Positions 34,542-43,270 of a DNA stretch of 54,370 nucleotides are shown here, one piece after another. Numbering within the stretch: position 1 is the stretch's first letter; each line of letters opens with the position of its first letter. Position numbers and translations under genes: made by a program. The stretch is from DASPHG01 sp963748315. Its GTDB lineage: Bacteria; Actinomycetota; Thermoleophilia; Solirubrobacterales; Thermoleophilaceae. Location of the stretch: positions 1 through 54,370 of the forward strand of contig CAVVIK010000001.1 in NCBI GenBank assembly GCA_963748315.1, given 5' to 3'. Below the pieces are notes generated by a model. The model did not search any database and was not told the origin of the DNA. It worked only from the letters and a program-made list of their open reading frames with translations.

Positions 34542-35389
34542 TACGAGTCCTCCTTCTTGAAGATGTTCATCGCAAGCAGCGTTGCCAGGGCCATGACGGC
34601 GAGGATCATCGAGGCGGAGTAGGCGCCGATCATGTCGAAGTGCTCGAAGCGCTCGTCGACGCGGAGGGTGAGCGTCTCGGTCTCGCCCGAGAGCTTTCCG
34701 GACACGACCGAGACGGCGCCGAATTCCCCAAGGGCGCGCGCGGTTGTGAGCACCACGCCGTAAGCGACGCCCCACCGGATCGCCGGCAGCGTGACCTTCC
34801 AGAACGTCTGCCACGAGTTCGCGCCCAGTGTCTCCGACGCCTCTTCCTGCTCGGTGCCGATCTCCTTCAGCACGGGGATCACCTCGCGCACGACGAACGG
34901 CAGCGACACGAAGATGGTCGCGAGGACCATTCCGACGGGGGTGAAGATCACCTCGATGCCGTTGTCCACCAGCCAGCCGCCGATGGAGGAGTTGTTCCCA
35001 TAGGCCAGGATCAGCGCTAGCCCGACGATTACCGGCGAGACCGCGAACGGCAAATCGATCACGGCGTTCATGAACCATTTCCCGGGCCAGCGCTTCCGCA
35101 CCAGCAGGAGCGCCATGACTACGCCGAAGATCGTGTTCAGCGGCACGGCGATGATGACCATGAGGAAGGTGAGCCAGAGGGCGTGCTGCGCCTCGGCCGT
35201 GGTGAGCGAGTCGATTACGGGCTGCAGGCCGTCCTCGAACGTGCGGTACATGATCATGGCCACCGGAGCGGCGAGCAGCAGACCGAGATAGGTCAGCCCG
35301 ATAACGCGCGGCGCGTTTAAACGCCGACGCTGGCGCCGCCGCGTGGGCTTCGCGCCGATCCGCGGGATTGCGCCGACGTTAGAGCTCAT
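34541..35389 (-). CDS. cysW: Sulfate ABC transporter permease CysW
   Basis: This is a 282-residue protein with six membrane segments. The permease EAA motif appears as EASETLGANSWQTFWKVTLP (about residues 180-200). The end of the loop, RALGEFGAVSVVSG, is the CysT/CysW signature. The N-terminal basic region (TRRRQRRRLNAPR) precedes the first helix. It pairs with CysT to form the channel. The start overlaps the cysT end by 11 bp. Confidence 0.93.
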   Translation of the reverse strand: MSSNVGAIPRIGAKPTRRRQRRRLNAPRVIGLTYLGLLLAAPVAMIMYRTFEDGLQPVIDSLTTAEAQHALWLTFLMVIIAVPLNTIFGVVMALLLVRKRWPGKWFMNAVIDLPFAVSPVIVGLALILAYGNNSSIGGWLVDNGIEVIFTPVGMVLATIFVSLPFVVREVIPVLKEIGTEQEEASETLGANSWQTFWKVTLPAIRWGVAYGVVLTTARALGEFGAVSVVSGKLSGETETLTLRVDERFEHFDMIGAYSASMILAVMALATLLAMNIFKKEDS

Positions 35390-36183
35390 GCCGGGCCGCC
35401 CATCGCGATAGGAGGGAGATCAGAACCAGCACAACGAGCGCAACAACGAGCAGCACGACCGAGATGGCAGCTGCCGCAACGAGGTTGTTGCTCTCGACCT
35501 GGCTGAAGATGAAGACGGAGGAGACCTGCGTCTCGAACGGGATGTTGCCCGAGATCAGGACGACCGCTCCGAACTCGCCCATTGCGCGCGCGAACCCGAG
35601 CCCCGCTCCGGCGAGGATTGCCGGGCGCAGGTTCGGCAAGACGATGCGCCTGAACGTGGTGAACTTCGACGCGCCGAGTGACTCGGAAGCCTCCTCCATG
35701 TCCTGGTCCAGCTCCATGAGGACCGGCTGCACGGCGCGCACGACGAACGGCAGAGTCACGAACAGGAGCGCCATCACAAGGCCAGCCTTGGTGTACGCCG
35801 CGTTGATTCCGAACGGGCTCTTCGGGCCGTAGAGCGCGAGCAGCGTGAGCCCGGCCACGATCGTCGGCAAGCGCAAACGGCAGGTCGATCAGCGAGTTGA
35901 CGACAGCCTTGCCGCGAAACTCGTCGCGCACGAGCACCCACGCGATCACGGTGCCCATCACGATGTTCACGGCGACGACGATCAGCGAGACCGTGACCGT
36001 CAGCTTCAACGTGGACGTCGCCTGCGGCGACGAGATCGCGTTCCAGAATGCGTCCCAGCCGCCCTCGGTCGACTTGCTGACGACCAGGGCGAGCGGGATC
36101 AGCACGATGATGCTCAGGTACGCCGTGGCTATGCCGATGCCCAACGGGGCGCCGCCAATGCGACGCCCCGTTCGGGCCGGCAA
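35379..36183 (-). CDS. cysT: Sulfate ABC transporter permease CysT, frameshifted
   Basis: The first frame, from TTG 36183 (PARTGRRIGGAPLGIGIATA), covers the first two helices and reads to VVNSLIDLPFAL. An extra T near 35874 shifts the frame. The second frame continues PTIVAGLTLLALYGPKSP, the EAA motif EEASESLGASKFTTFRRIVL and ARAMGEFGAVVLISG, ending at TAA 35379. The repaired protein is about 267 residues, normal for CysT (CysU). No alternative start lies between the cysP stop and 36183, which is why the TTG was chosen. Confidence 0.88.
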
Positions 36184-36208
36184 TCCAACTGCTTCCGCTG
36201 TGGCTGAG

Positions 36209-37228
36209 CTAGCCCTCAGTGGAGACCCCCAGGTCCTCCTCGATCTGCGCGACCGAGCCCTCCTCCGGGTCGAAGAACTCCGATCGGACCGAGGCCCAGC
36301 CACCGAACTTGCCGATCTCGAACAGGTTGGGTGGTGTCGGGAACTCCGACTCGTTGGCGAGGTTCTTCAGAACCGGGCGGTAGCCGTGATCCTGGTAGAT
36401 CTTCTGCGCCTCCTCGGTGAAGAGGAAGTCGCGGAACGCCTGCGCTTTCGGATCGGCGTCCTCGGTCACCGCGACCGGGTTCTCGATCAGGATCGTCTGG
36501 TCGGGGATGACGTAGTCGAGCTCCTCGCCGGCCTGCTGGGCGGCGATTGCCTCGTTCTCGTAGGCGAGCAGGACGTCGCCCTTGCCGCCGACGAACGTCT
36601 GGAGCGCGTCGCGCGCCGACGCATCCTGGACCGACGTGTTCTCGAGGATCTGCTTGAGGAAGTCGAGCCCCTCTTCCTCGGACTTGCCCTGCTCCAGCTG
36701 CGCGCCGTAGGCGGCCATCAGGTTCCACTGTGCGCCGCCCGACGTGAACGGGTTCGGCGTGATGATCTCGACGTCACCCGTGACGATGTCGTCCCAGTCC
36801 TGGATGTTCTTCGGGTTGCCCTTGCGGACCGCGAACACCACGACCGAGTTGGTGACGAAGCCGTCGTACTTGTCCTGATTCCAGTCCGGCGCGACGATTC
36901 CCTCGTCGACAAGCCCCGTGACATCCGGCTCGAGCGAGAGCGCTGCGATGTCCGCGTCGAGGCCGGCGATGATTGCGTTTCTCTGGTCGCCCGAGGGGCC
37001 GTAGGACTGCTTGAACGACACGCCCTCGCCCTCCGGCGTCTCGTTGAACGCCGGGATGATCTCCTCGTACGCCTCCTGCGGGGTGGAGTAGGCGACGAGT
37101 GTCAGGTTGCCGCCGCTGCCGTCGCCACCGGAGGCGCTATCCGAGCCGCCGCAGGCGGCGAGCCCTACGGCGAGCCCGAGGACCGTGAGCGCGGCAGAGA
37201 TCTTCCTGAGAGAGCCAGTCAAGTCCAT
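36209..37228 (-). CDS. cysP: Sulfate-binding lipoprotein of the sulfate ABC transporter
   Basis: This encodes 339 residues from ATG 37228. It is a lipoprotein: signal TVLGLAVGLAAC with the lipidation Cys at 26. The mature part starts LTLVAYSTPQEAYEEIIPAF, and SFKQSYGPSGDQ and EIITPNPFTSGGAQWNL are signatures of CysP/Sbp sulfate-binding proteins. It also has LLAYENEAIAAQ. It captures sulfate or thiosulfate outside and delivers it to CysTW. A 39-bp AT-rich gap separates it from the divergent TauE/SafE gene, so both promoters must lie there. Confidence 0.93.
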   Translation of the reverse strand: MDLTGSLRKISAALTVLGLAVGLAACGGSDSASGGDGSGGNLTLVAYSTPQEAYEEIIPAFNETPEGEGVSFKQSYGPSGDQRNAIIAGLDADIAALSLEPDVTGLVDEGIVAPDWNQDKYDGFVTNSVVVFAVRKGNPKNIQDWDDIVTGDVEIITPNPFTSGGAQWNLMAAYGAQLEQGKSEEEGLDFLKQILENTSVQDASARDALQTFVGGKGDVLLAYENEAIAAQQAGEELDYVIPDQTILIENPVAVTEDADPKAQAFRDFLFTEEAQKIYQDHGYRPVLKNLANESEFPTPPNLFEIGKFGGWASVRSEFFDPEEGSVAQIEEDLGVSTEG

Positions 37229-37267
37229 TACCTCTTTCCCGATAAACGTAGTATCTAGATCAAACTT

Positions 37268-38053
37268 GTGGAGTTAGACGGCGGCAATCTAGCAGACGGT
37301 CTGGCGGGCGCCGCCACCGCGTTCGTCCTCGCCGTCGTAACAACGCCGGTGGGGGTCTCGGGTGCAGTGCTCCTGCTGCCGTTCCAGGCGAGCGTGCTGA
37401 AGGTCGCGACCCCCGCGCTGACCCCCACGAACCTGCTCTACAACGTGGTCACGGCCCCCGGTGCGCTCAGCCGGCTGGCGCGTGAGGGGCGGCTGCGGCA
37501 TCCCCTGGTGGGGCGACTGCTGGTGGGCACGCTGCCCGGCGTCGCCGTCGGCGCGGTGGCGCGGGTCGAGCTCCTGCCCGGGCGCGATGCGCTCTACGCG
37601 ATCGCCACGTTGGTGCTGCTCCCACTCGGGCTGTGGCTGCTCGCGCCCCGCGAGCCGCGCGCTGCCGTCGCGTTCGGCCCGCGGGCGCTCTTCGCGATCG
37701 GCTTCTTCGTGGGCGTCGTCGGCGGGCTCTACGGGATCGGCGGCGGCTCGCTGCTGGCGCCGATCGTCGTGGCGGGGGGCTACACCGTGACCGCGGTCGC
37801 GCCGGCCGCGCTCGCATGCACCGCCGCGACGTCGACGGTCGGCGTGGCCGTCTTCGCGCTGCTGTCGCTCGGGTCAGACCAGTCGGATGTCGCGCCGATC
37901 TGGTGGCTCGGCGCCGCGATGGGAATCGGGGGAGCCGCCCGGTCCTACATCGGAATCCGGATCCAAAGCCGCTTGCCGGAGGCGTTCCTGCGCCGGCTGC
38001 TCGGAGTGCTCGCGGCCGGCATCGGCTTCGCCTACGCGCTCGAGCTGCTCTAG
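37268..38053 (+). CDS. TauE/SafE-family sulfite exporter-like permease
   Basis: This is a 261-residue protein with about eight membrane segments, from GTG 37268. Two repeats carry the family phrases: VGVSGAVLLLPFQ with TPTNLLYNV in the first, and GVVGGLYGIGGGSLLAPIVV in the second. Members move sulfite, sulfoacetate or other organosulfonates across the membrane. The divergent position next to cysP supports a sulfur role. It overlaps the convergent TPR gene by 4 bp. Confidence 0.88.
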   Translation: MELDGGNLADGLAGAATAFVLAVVTTPVGVSGAVLLLPFQASVLKVATPALTPTNLLYNVVTAPGALSRLAREGRLRHPLVGRLLVGTLPGVAVGAVARVELLPGRDALYAIATLVLLPLGLWLLAPREPRAAVAFGPRALFAIGFFVGVVGGLYGIGGGSLLAPIVVAGGYTVTAVAPAALACTAATSTVGVAVFALLSLGSDQSDVAPIWWLGAAMGIGGAARSYIGIRIQSRLPEAFLRRLLGVLAAGIGFAYALELL

Positions 38054-39379
38054 CCCAGCGACGCGAGCGCGCGCTGCGCGCGGGGCGCGTGCAGCGGGCG
38101 AGAAGTGCGGGTTCCGCACGAGCGCCTGGGTGAGCCACCGGCGCGCGAGCATGTGCTTGCCGGCGAGCTTTGCGGCCATGCCCGCGTGGTAGCGGACGTG
38201 CGGATCGCGCCAGCCGGTTCGCAGTGCCCGCTTCGCCCAGTGGAGCGCCTGCTCACCGCGGCCGGCGGCGGTCAGTGCCCAGCTGTATGCGTCCGCCGAT
38301 GACACACTCGGCGCCTTCCGGACCGCGGAGCGCCCAAGCTCGACCGCGCGCGAGGCGGACCCGTGGTCGGCCTCGAAGATCGCGAGCTCCGCGTCGGTGT
38401 TGACACCTCGGCTGCGCTCGAGCGCCTGGTTCTCGTGGATCGCGGCGATCTCGTGGCGCGCGGCGGCATCGCGGCCGTCGGCGAGCTCAGCCTCGAGAAG
38501 GAGCAAGTGGAACTCGTGCACCGCCGACGTGGCGACGACGGCCTGGTAGCGGCGGATCGCTGTGTTGAGGTCGCCCTGCGCGGCGTCGACCGTCGCGAGG
38601 CCGGTCCGGGCGGGCAGGTACTCGGGCACGCGCGCGAGCGCCGTGCGGTAGGCCTCGCCCGCGGCGGCGATGTCGCCGCGCTGGAACTGGAGGTTCCCGA
38701 GCAGCGTCTCGACGTAGGCGACGTTCTCGGCGGAGCCGCCGCCTGCGGAGACCGCGAGGCGCATCGCGTCCAGCGCGCCGTCGAGGTCTCCGTGAAGCTC
38801 GCGGAAGTAGGAGATGCGCGCGTAGGAGGCGAGGTTCGGCTTGAGCGAGACCATCCGGTCGAGCGAGCGGCCGGCCGCGCGGTAGCGGCCGAGCTCGACC
38901 TGGCCGTCCACGATCGCGGAGTACGGCCGGACGGATTCGGGGGCGAGCGCGAGTGCCCGCTCGGCGTACCCCAGCCCTCCGGCGAAGTCGTGTTTGGCGA
39001 GCGCGAGCGTTCCGAGGCCGCTGGTCGCCTGTGCACTTAGCGGATCCAGCTCGAGCGCGCGGTCGTACGCATCGTGCGCCTTTTCGTTCCAGGTCGCATT
39101 CGCCGTCTCACGTCCGCGCTGGTAGTAGAGGTCGCCGAGCGTTGCGCGGAGGGCGGCGTCACCCGGCTCGTCCTGGATAGCCGCGCGCGTCGCGGCGATC
39201 GTCTGGGCGGTCGAAGCGCCGGGGGGGACGTCGACCGTGGCGGGCCCCGGCCTGTCGAACATCGCCGGGGCGGCGGCCCCGCCGCCCCCCTGCACCGCGG
39301 AGAGCAGTGCAAGGGTGGCGGCGAAGGCTGCCACCGGCGCGAGCAGCCATAGGAGGCGTTTCGGCGCCGGTGCTGTCAT
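38050..39379 (-). CDS. Membrane-anchored or secreted TPR protein, 3' frameshift
   Basis: This encodes about 443 residues from ATG 39379. One N-terminal helix (LLWLLAPVAAFAATLALLS) is followed by about 400 residues of TPR repeats such as AHDAYDRALELDPLSAQATSGL, split here as AYDRALELDPLSAQ, and LGYAERALALAPES, LARVPEYLPARTG, ALHWAKRALRTGW. Near 38097 an extra base changes the frame. The corrected end is LHAPRAQRALASLG at TAG 38050, immediately abutting the convergent TauE gene. It follows DUF4331 with an ATGA overlap, so both proteins are made together and may form a complex outside the membrane. Confidence 0.82.
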
Positions 39380-40797
39380 CAGGAGCCGCCTCCGGCCGGA
39401 ACCGGGTCATGGGGCGGCTCGGTCCGGTTGGACGGATCCGAGTCGAATCCGGACGTGGGCCCGGGCAGGTACGGGAACGTCGACAGGAACGGCTTGTCGT
39501 TCTGGTCGACGCCGTCCCCGAGCGGCACCGCATTGCCCTTCAGGATCCCGGCGACCACCTGGAGCTCGATGTCGACGACGTCGTCACCGAGCCGGCGCCC
39601 ATTCGGGAACCCGGCGTTGTCGCCGCCGATCACTCCGAAGCGGTCCTCGGTCTCCGCGGGCGGAACGCCGAGGTTGAGCTTCAGGGTGTCGACCGGCAGC
39701 GGGTCGTTCGTCTGCTGGTTGAGTCCCGGCAGACCTTGCAGGAGCGCCTGGACGATGTCGGTGCGGTCCGTCTCCGGCGCGCCGATGTCGAACAGAGCGT
39801 TCAGGATCTTCGCGAGCTCCGGCTCGACCACATACTGGCCGTAGTTAGCGGCGTCGTTGTGCGGCCGGGTCCGGTTGAACTTGTCCTTCTTGCCTGCGGG
39901 GATCACGACCTCGTTGACGAGCGGGTTGCCCAGGCGCGAGACCTGGACCCACTTGCCCTTCGACCCCTTGTTCGAGTCGAAGTCGGCGCTCGTCACCTCG
40001 ATCTTGCGGCGCTCGGTCGTCGACCACACGCCCACGACGGCGTTGCCGGCGTCCGGGCCGGAGACCGCCCGATGGTTCTTCGTCACCTTCGACTCAGGAA
40101 CCTGGAGGACGATCGCGTGGATCGAGAAGCCGGACAGGTCGTCCTTGCCCTGGCCCTCGTTGCCCGTGCCGGCGCGGAGGTTCGCGGCGTCGAAGATCGC
40201 CCCGAGGTCCACGAAGAACGGGTCGTCGCGCTGGCCGGCGAACACCTTGCCGCCGCTCTTCAGGTTTCGAACCGCTCCGGCCGCGACGTTCTCGTAGTTC
40301 GGGAACGTCTTCGGGCCCGCGTACGACGGCGCGGCGGGAAGGTTGTTCGCGATGCGCTTCACCTTCTCCTTGCCGTTCGACTTGTGGGTCTCCCGGTAGA
40401 TGTCGTACGTCTGGCGCTGGTACAGCTTCGGGTCGCCGATCGAGCCGACGCCCGGGAACGCCTGGAGATACGAGTCCTGGTTCACCTTCGAGTTGAAGAC
40501 GAACCGGTACGACACGTCCGGCTTGCCGTCGCCGTCGTTGTCGACGTGGATGTAGTACCGGGCGCGGTCGTCGAACCTGAAGAAGTTCGGTCCGTTCGCC
40601 GGCACCTCTCCCGGGATCCAGTTGGCGACGACGGTCAGTGCACCGGGAGCGTCCTTCGCCGTGAAGGCGTAGGTGTCGGTGTTGTCCGCCGTCGGGTCCA
40701 ATGCGATGTTGGGCGCTTCGCGGTGGCTCGATCCGATGCTCAACGGCACCGCGATCGCGGCAGCCACCAACGCGGCGCCGATGGACAGCTTCCTCAT
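39379..40797 (-). CDS. Secreted DUF4331 protein
   Basis: This encodes 472 residues from ATG 40797 with an N-terminal signal-like stretch (LSIGAALVAAAIAVPLSIG). The DUF4331 signature starts SSHREAPNIALDPTADNTD and continues with VVANWIPGEVPANGPNFF and YIHVDNDGDGKPD (Ca-binding-like). The C-terminal part has LQVVAGILKGNAVPLGDGV and YLPGPTSGFDS. The molecular function of DUF4331 is unknown. It is co-transcribed with the TPR gene and divergent from an ECF sigma gene, which could regulate it. Confidence 0.9.
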   Translation of the reverse strand: MRKLSIGAALVAAAIAVPLSIGSSHREAPNIALDPTADNTDTYAFTAKDAPGALTVVANWIPGEVPANGPNFFRFDDRARYYIHVDNDGDGKPDVSYRFVFNSKVNQDSYLQAFPGVGSIGDPKLYQRQTYDIYRETHKSNGKEKVKRIANNLPAAPSYAGPKTFPNYENVAAGAVRNLKSGGKVFAGQRDDPFFVDLGAIFDAANLRAGTGNEGQGKDDLSGFSIHAIVLQVPESKVTKNHRAVSGPDAGNAVVGVWSTTERRKIEVTSADFDSNKGSKGKWVQVSRLGNPLVNEVVIPAGKKDKFNRTRPHNDAANYGQYVVEPELAKILNALFDIGAPETDRTDIVQALLQGLPGLNQQTNDPLPVDTLKLNLGVPPAETEDRFGVIGGDNAGFPNGRRLGDDVVDIELQVVAGILKGNAVPLGDGVDQNDKPFLSTFPYLPGPTSGFDSDPSNRTEPPHDPVPAGGGS

Positions 40798-40847
40798 GTG
40801 AGGCTCCTTCGGTGGGGGTTTGCGAGTGCCCGTTATTCGCGGCCGGC

Positions 40848-40870
40848 TGTGACCCGGATCACTGTGATCC
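40848..40870. promoter_or_regulatory. Two overlapping palindromes between DUF4331 and the ECF sigma gene
   Basis: GGATCACTGTGATCC (40856-40870) is a perfect 15-bp palindrome. The overlapping segment 40848-40863 reads TGTGA-N6-TCACT, one mismatch from the CRP/FNR-family consensus TGTGA-N6-TCACA. They lie 51-73 bp upstream of the DUF4331 start and 33-55 bp upstream of the likely sigma start at 40903, an ideal operator position for both directions. Confidence 0.55.
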
Positions 40871-40936
40871 AGAAAGTCGCGCTCTTCGTAGAAACTGGTG
40901 CTGTGAACTACGCAGCGGCTTGCCGATGAAGAGCTG

Positions 40937-41467
40937 ATGCAGGCCGTGCAGGCAGGGGACCCGATGGCTTTCGAGACGATCTACGACCGGCATGGCGGGG
41001 CGGCGTTCTCGCTCGCGTACCGCATCGTCGGCACGCGCAGCGCCGCGGAGGACGCGACCCAGGACGCATTGCTCGCGATCTGGCGCAGCCGTGTGCGTTA
41101 CCAGCGCGATCGCGGCAGCGTTCGGAGCTGGATCCTGGGGATCGTCCACAACCGGACGATCGATGCGCTCCGGCGCAACCAGGTGCATGCGACCCGGCGA
41201 GCCGATGCCGAGGGCATCGAGGAGCGCGAGGCCGCGACTGAGCTGACCGACGTCGAGGCCTTCAGGCGAGAGGAGCAGAGGCGTGTGCGCGCGGCGATCG
41301 AGACCCTCCCCGAGGCCCAGGTCAAGGTCATCGAGCTGGCCTATTTCGGCGGTTTTACGCACAACCAGATAGCCGAGATGCTCCACGAGCCCGTCGGTAC
41401 CGTGAAGGGCCGGATGCGGCTCGGGCTCGACAAGCTGAGGCGCGAGCTCGCAGGGGCGATGGCATGA
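40937..41467 (+). CDS. ECF sigma factor (SigK/RskA-type pair)
   Basis: This encodes 176 residues from ATG 40937. Region 2 contains FETIYDRHGGAAFSLAYRI and AEDATQDALLAIWRSR, and region 4 LPEAQVKVIELAYFGGFTHN and EPVGTVKGRMRLGLDKLRRE. Relatives start about 10 residues earlier with a sequence like QRLADEELMQAV. Here that sequence is encoded in frame upstream (40910-40936), but the GTG 40903 is one base out of phase, suggesting an extra T near 40908 and a true start at 40903. It is coupled to its anti-sigma gene by an ATGA overlap. Confidence 0.9.
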   Translation: MQAVQAGDPMAFETIYDRHGGAAFSLAYRIVGTRSAAEDATQDALLAIWRSRVRYQRDRGSVRSWILGIVHNRTIDALRRNQVHATRRADAEGIEEREAATELTDVEAFRREEQRRVRAAIETLPEAQVKVIELAYFGGFTHNQIAEMLHEPVGTVKGRMRLGLDKLRRELAGAMA

Positions 41468-42150
41468 GCGCGCACGCCGATCATGTCGAGAGCATCGGCG
41501 CGTACGCGCTGGGCGCCCTGCCCGAGCTGGAGGCGCAGGTGTTCGAGCGCCACCTGATGTCCTGCGAGGAATGTCAGGGGGAACTGCACCGACTGAACCA
41601 GGCCGTCGAGGCTTTGCCGCGGTCGGTGGCCCTGCACCAGCCACCTCCGTCGCTGAAGGCGAGCCTGATGGACACGGTCAACGCCGAGGCGGCGGCACCG
41701 GCGCTGGCACCTCGACCGGCGCCGCGGCGGTTCACGCTCCCACGGCTGCGGCCGGCGTTCGCGTGGGCGGCGGCAGCGTGCGTGCTGGCGGCGGGAGTGG
41801 GCTACGGCGCATCCGAACTTGGGAATGAGAGCGGCGCACGAACGCTGTCCGCCCAGGTGGACGACCAACGCTTGCCTGGCGCGAGCGCGCGGCTGTCCGT
41901 TTCCGACGACGGCTCCGTGCTCGAGGTCGAGGGAATGCCCGATGCCGGCCGCGGTCGCGTCTACGAGGTCTGGGTCGAGCGCGACGGCGAGGTCGCGCCG
42001 GCATCGATCTTCGACGTGGACGCGAGCGGGAGCGGTGCCGCGGCAGTGCCCGAATCGCTCGATGACGTCGACGCGGTAATGGTCACGCGCGAGCGGCGCG
42101 GGGGGGCGCGGCAGCCCACCGAGATGCCCGTGCTTCGCATAGACGTCTGA
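41464..42150 (+). CDS. Membrane-bound anti-sigma factor, RskA-like
   Basis: This encodes 228 residues from ATG 41464. The N-terminal zinc-finger-like part is HADHVESIGAYALGALPE and FERHLMSCEECQGEL (H-x3-C-x2-C). One membrane helix (AFAWAAAACVLAAGVGYGA, residues about 99-117) follows. The extracytoplasmic domain (LSVSDDGSVLEVEGMPDAG, then VYEVWVERDG) is an anti-sigma-K C-terminal domain. It would hold the ECF factor at the membrane until proteolysis. It is transcribed with the sigma gene. Confidence 0.9.
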   Translation: MSAHADHVESIGAYALGALPELEAQVFERHLMSCEECQGELHRLNQAVEALPRSVALHQPPPSLKASLMDTVNAEAAAPALAPRPAPRRFTLPRLRPAFAWAAAACVLAAGVGYGASELGNESGARTLSAQVDDQRLPGASARLSVSDDGSVLEVEGMPDAGRGRVYEVWVERDGEVAPASIFDVDASGSGAAAVPESLDDVDAVMVTRERRGGARQPTEMPVLRIDV

Positions 42151-42198
42151 GCCGATTCAGGCTGATCCGTACCGGCGCTTCGAACGAATCACTCGGAA

Positions 42199-43239
42199 AT
42201 GCCGCTCAGCGAACCCATCCCCAGCCGCGGGAACTGGAAGCGGGACCTCGCCCCTTATCTGGAGGTCGACCGCCGTCGCAGCCTTGCTCAGCTCGCAAGC
42301 GTCGTCCTGCCGTACCTCGGGTTGTGGGCACTCGTCGCGATCGTCCGGCCGAGCGTCTGGCTCGCCGTCGCGCTTGGGTTCGTGGCCGCCGTCTTCCTCA
42401 TGCGGATGTACTCGTTCTTCCACGACCTGACGCACAACTCGATGTTCGAGTCGCGGAACGCCAATGGCCGCTGCGGACACCTGCTGGGCTTCCTCCTTTT
42501 CACGCCGTACCGGTGGTGGCAGCGCCAGCACAGCCTCCACCACGCGGGCACCGGGAACCTCGACAAGCGCGGTCCCGGCGAGATCAGCACGATGACGCTC
42601 GCCGAGTACGAGGCCGCGTCACGGCTACGTCGGCTCGGCTATCGGCTGTACCGCAACCCGCTGCTCATGCTGTTCGTCGGCCCCAGCCTTGTCTTCCTGT
42701 TCGAGCGCCGCTTCCCGCAGCGTGGGATGTCGCGACGGATCCTCTTCAGCGTCGTGGTCACGAACCTCGCGCTCGTCGGCTGGGCGCTGGGCTGGAGCGC
42801 CCTCGTCGGCTGGCAGACCTTCCTGCTCGTCCAGGGAACGACCCTCGTCGCCGGCGGTGCCGTGGCCGCGTGGATGCTCTACATCCAGCACCAGTACGAG
42901 GACACCTACTACCAGCGTCCGGATGAGTGGCGGTTCGAGCTGGCCGCGTTGCAGGGCAGCTCCTACCTGCGGCTTCCCCGCCCGCTCGCGTGGATGGTCG
43001 GCAATGCCAACTATCACCACGTGCACCATCTCAGCGCGAAGATCCCCAACTACCGGCTGCGCGCGGCACACGAGGCGTACCCGATGTTCAAGAGCACGCC
43101 CGTGATCACGCTGCGCAGCAGCTTGGGCGCGCTGCGTCTGAAGCTCTGGGACGAGGAGCGTGGCTGCCTCGTACGCATCCCCGCGCGCCGCGCCCGCGCC
43201 GGGGTGACCGTATCTCCGAAGACCCCTCTACACGCATAA
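42199..43239 (+). CDS. Membrane fatty acid desaturase
   Basis: This encodes 346 residues from ATG 42199. All three histidine boxes of the di-iron desaturases are present: HDLTHNSMF (H-x3-H), QHSLHHAGTGN (H-x2-HH), and NYHHVHHLSAKIPNY (H-x2-HH). Four membrane helices lie between them. The enzyme introduces a double bond into acyl-lipid or acyl-CoA chains using O2. It lies 48 bp after the anti-sigma gene on the same strand and may belong to the same regulon. Confidence 0.92.
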   Translation: MPLSEPIPSRGNWKRDLAPYLEVDRRRSLAQLASVVLPYLGLWALVAIVRPSVWLAVALGFVAAVFLMRMYSFFHDLTHNSMFESRNANGRCGHLLGFLLFTPYRWWQRQHSLHHAGTGNLDKRGPGEISTMTLAEYEAASRLRRLGYRLYRNPLLMLFVGPSLVFLFERRFPQRGMSRRILFSVVVTNLALVGWALGWSALVGWQTFLLVQGTTLVAGGAVAAWMLYIQHQYEDTYYQRPDEWRFELAALQGSSYLRLPRPLAWMVGNANYHHVHHLSAKIPNYRLRAAHEAYPMFKSTPVITLRSSLGALRLKLWDEERGCLVRIPARRARAGVTVSPKTPLHA

Positions 43240-43248
43240 ACGCCTAGC

Positions 43249-43270
43249 GTTCAGGGTGCGGTTCAGGGTG
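43249..43270 (+). repeat. Tandem direct repeat before the LuxR-type gene
   Basis: GTTCAGGGTG occurs at 43249-43258 and again at 43261-43270 (12-bp period). It lies across the most upstream possible start of the next gene (GTG 43256), which favours a later start and suggests a binding site. Nothing further supports a function. Confidence 0.3.

Noticed and set aside
35870..35880. Programmed frameshift in cysT
   Set aside because: No slippery heptamer, stem-loop or family precedent, and many unrelated genes in the window have similar one-base breaks. An error is more likely.
37229..37267. Sulfur-responsive operator between cysP and the TauE gene
   Set aside because: The gap is AT-rich and must hold both promoters, but I could not find a clear palindrome or a known sulfur-regulator motif.
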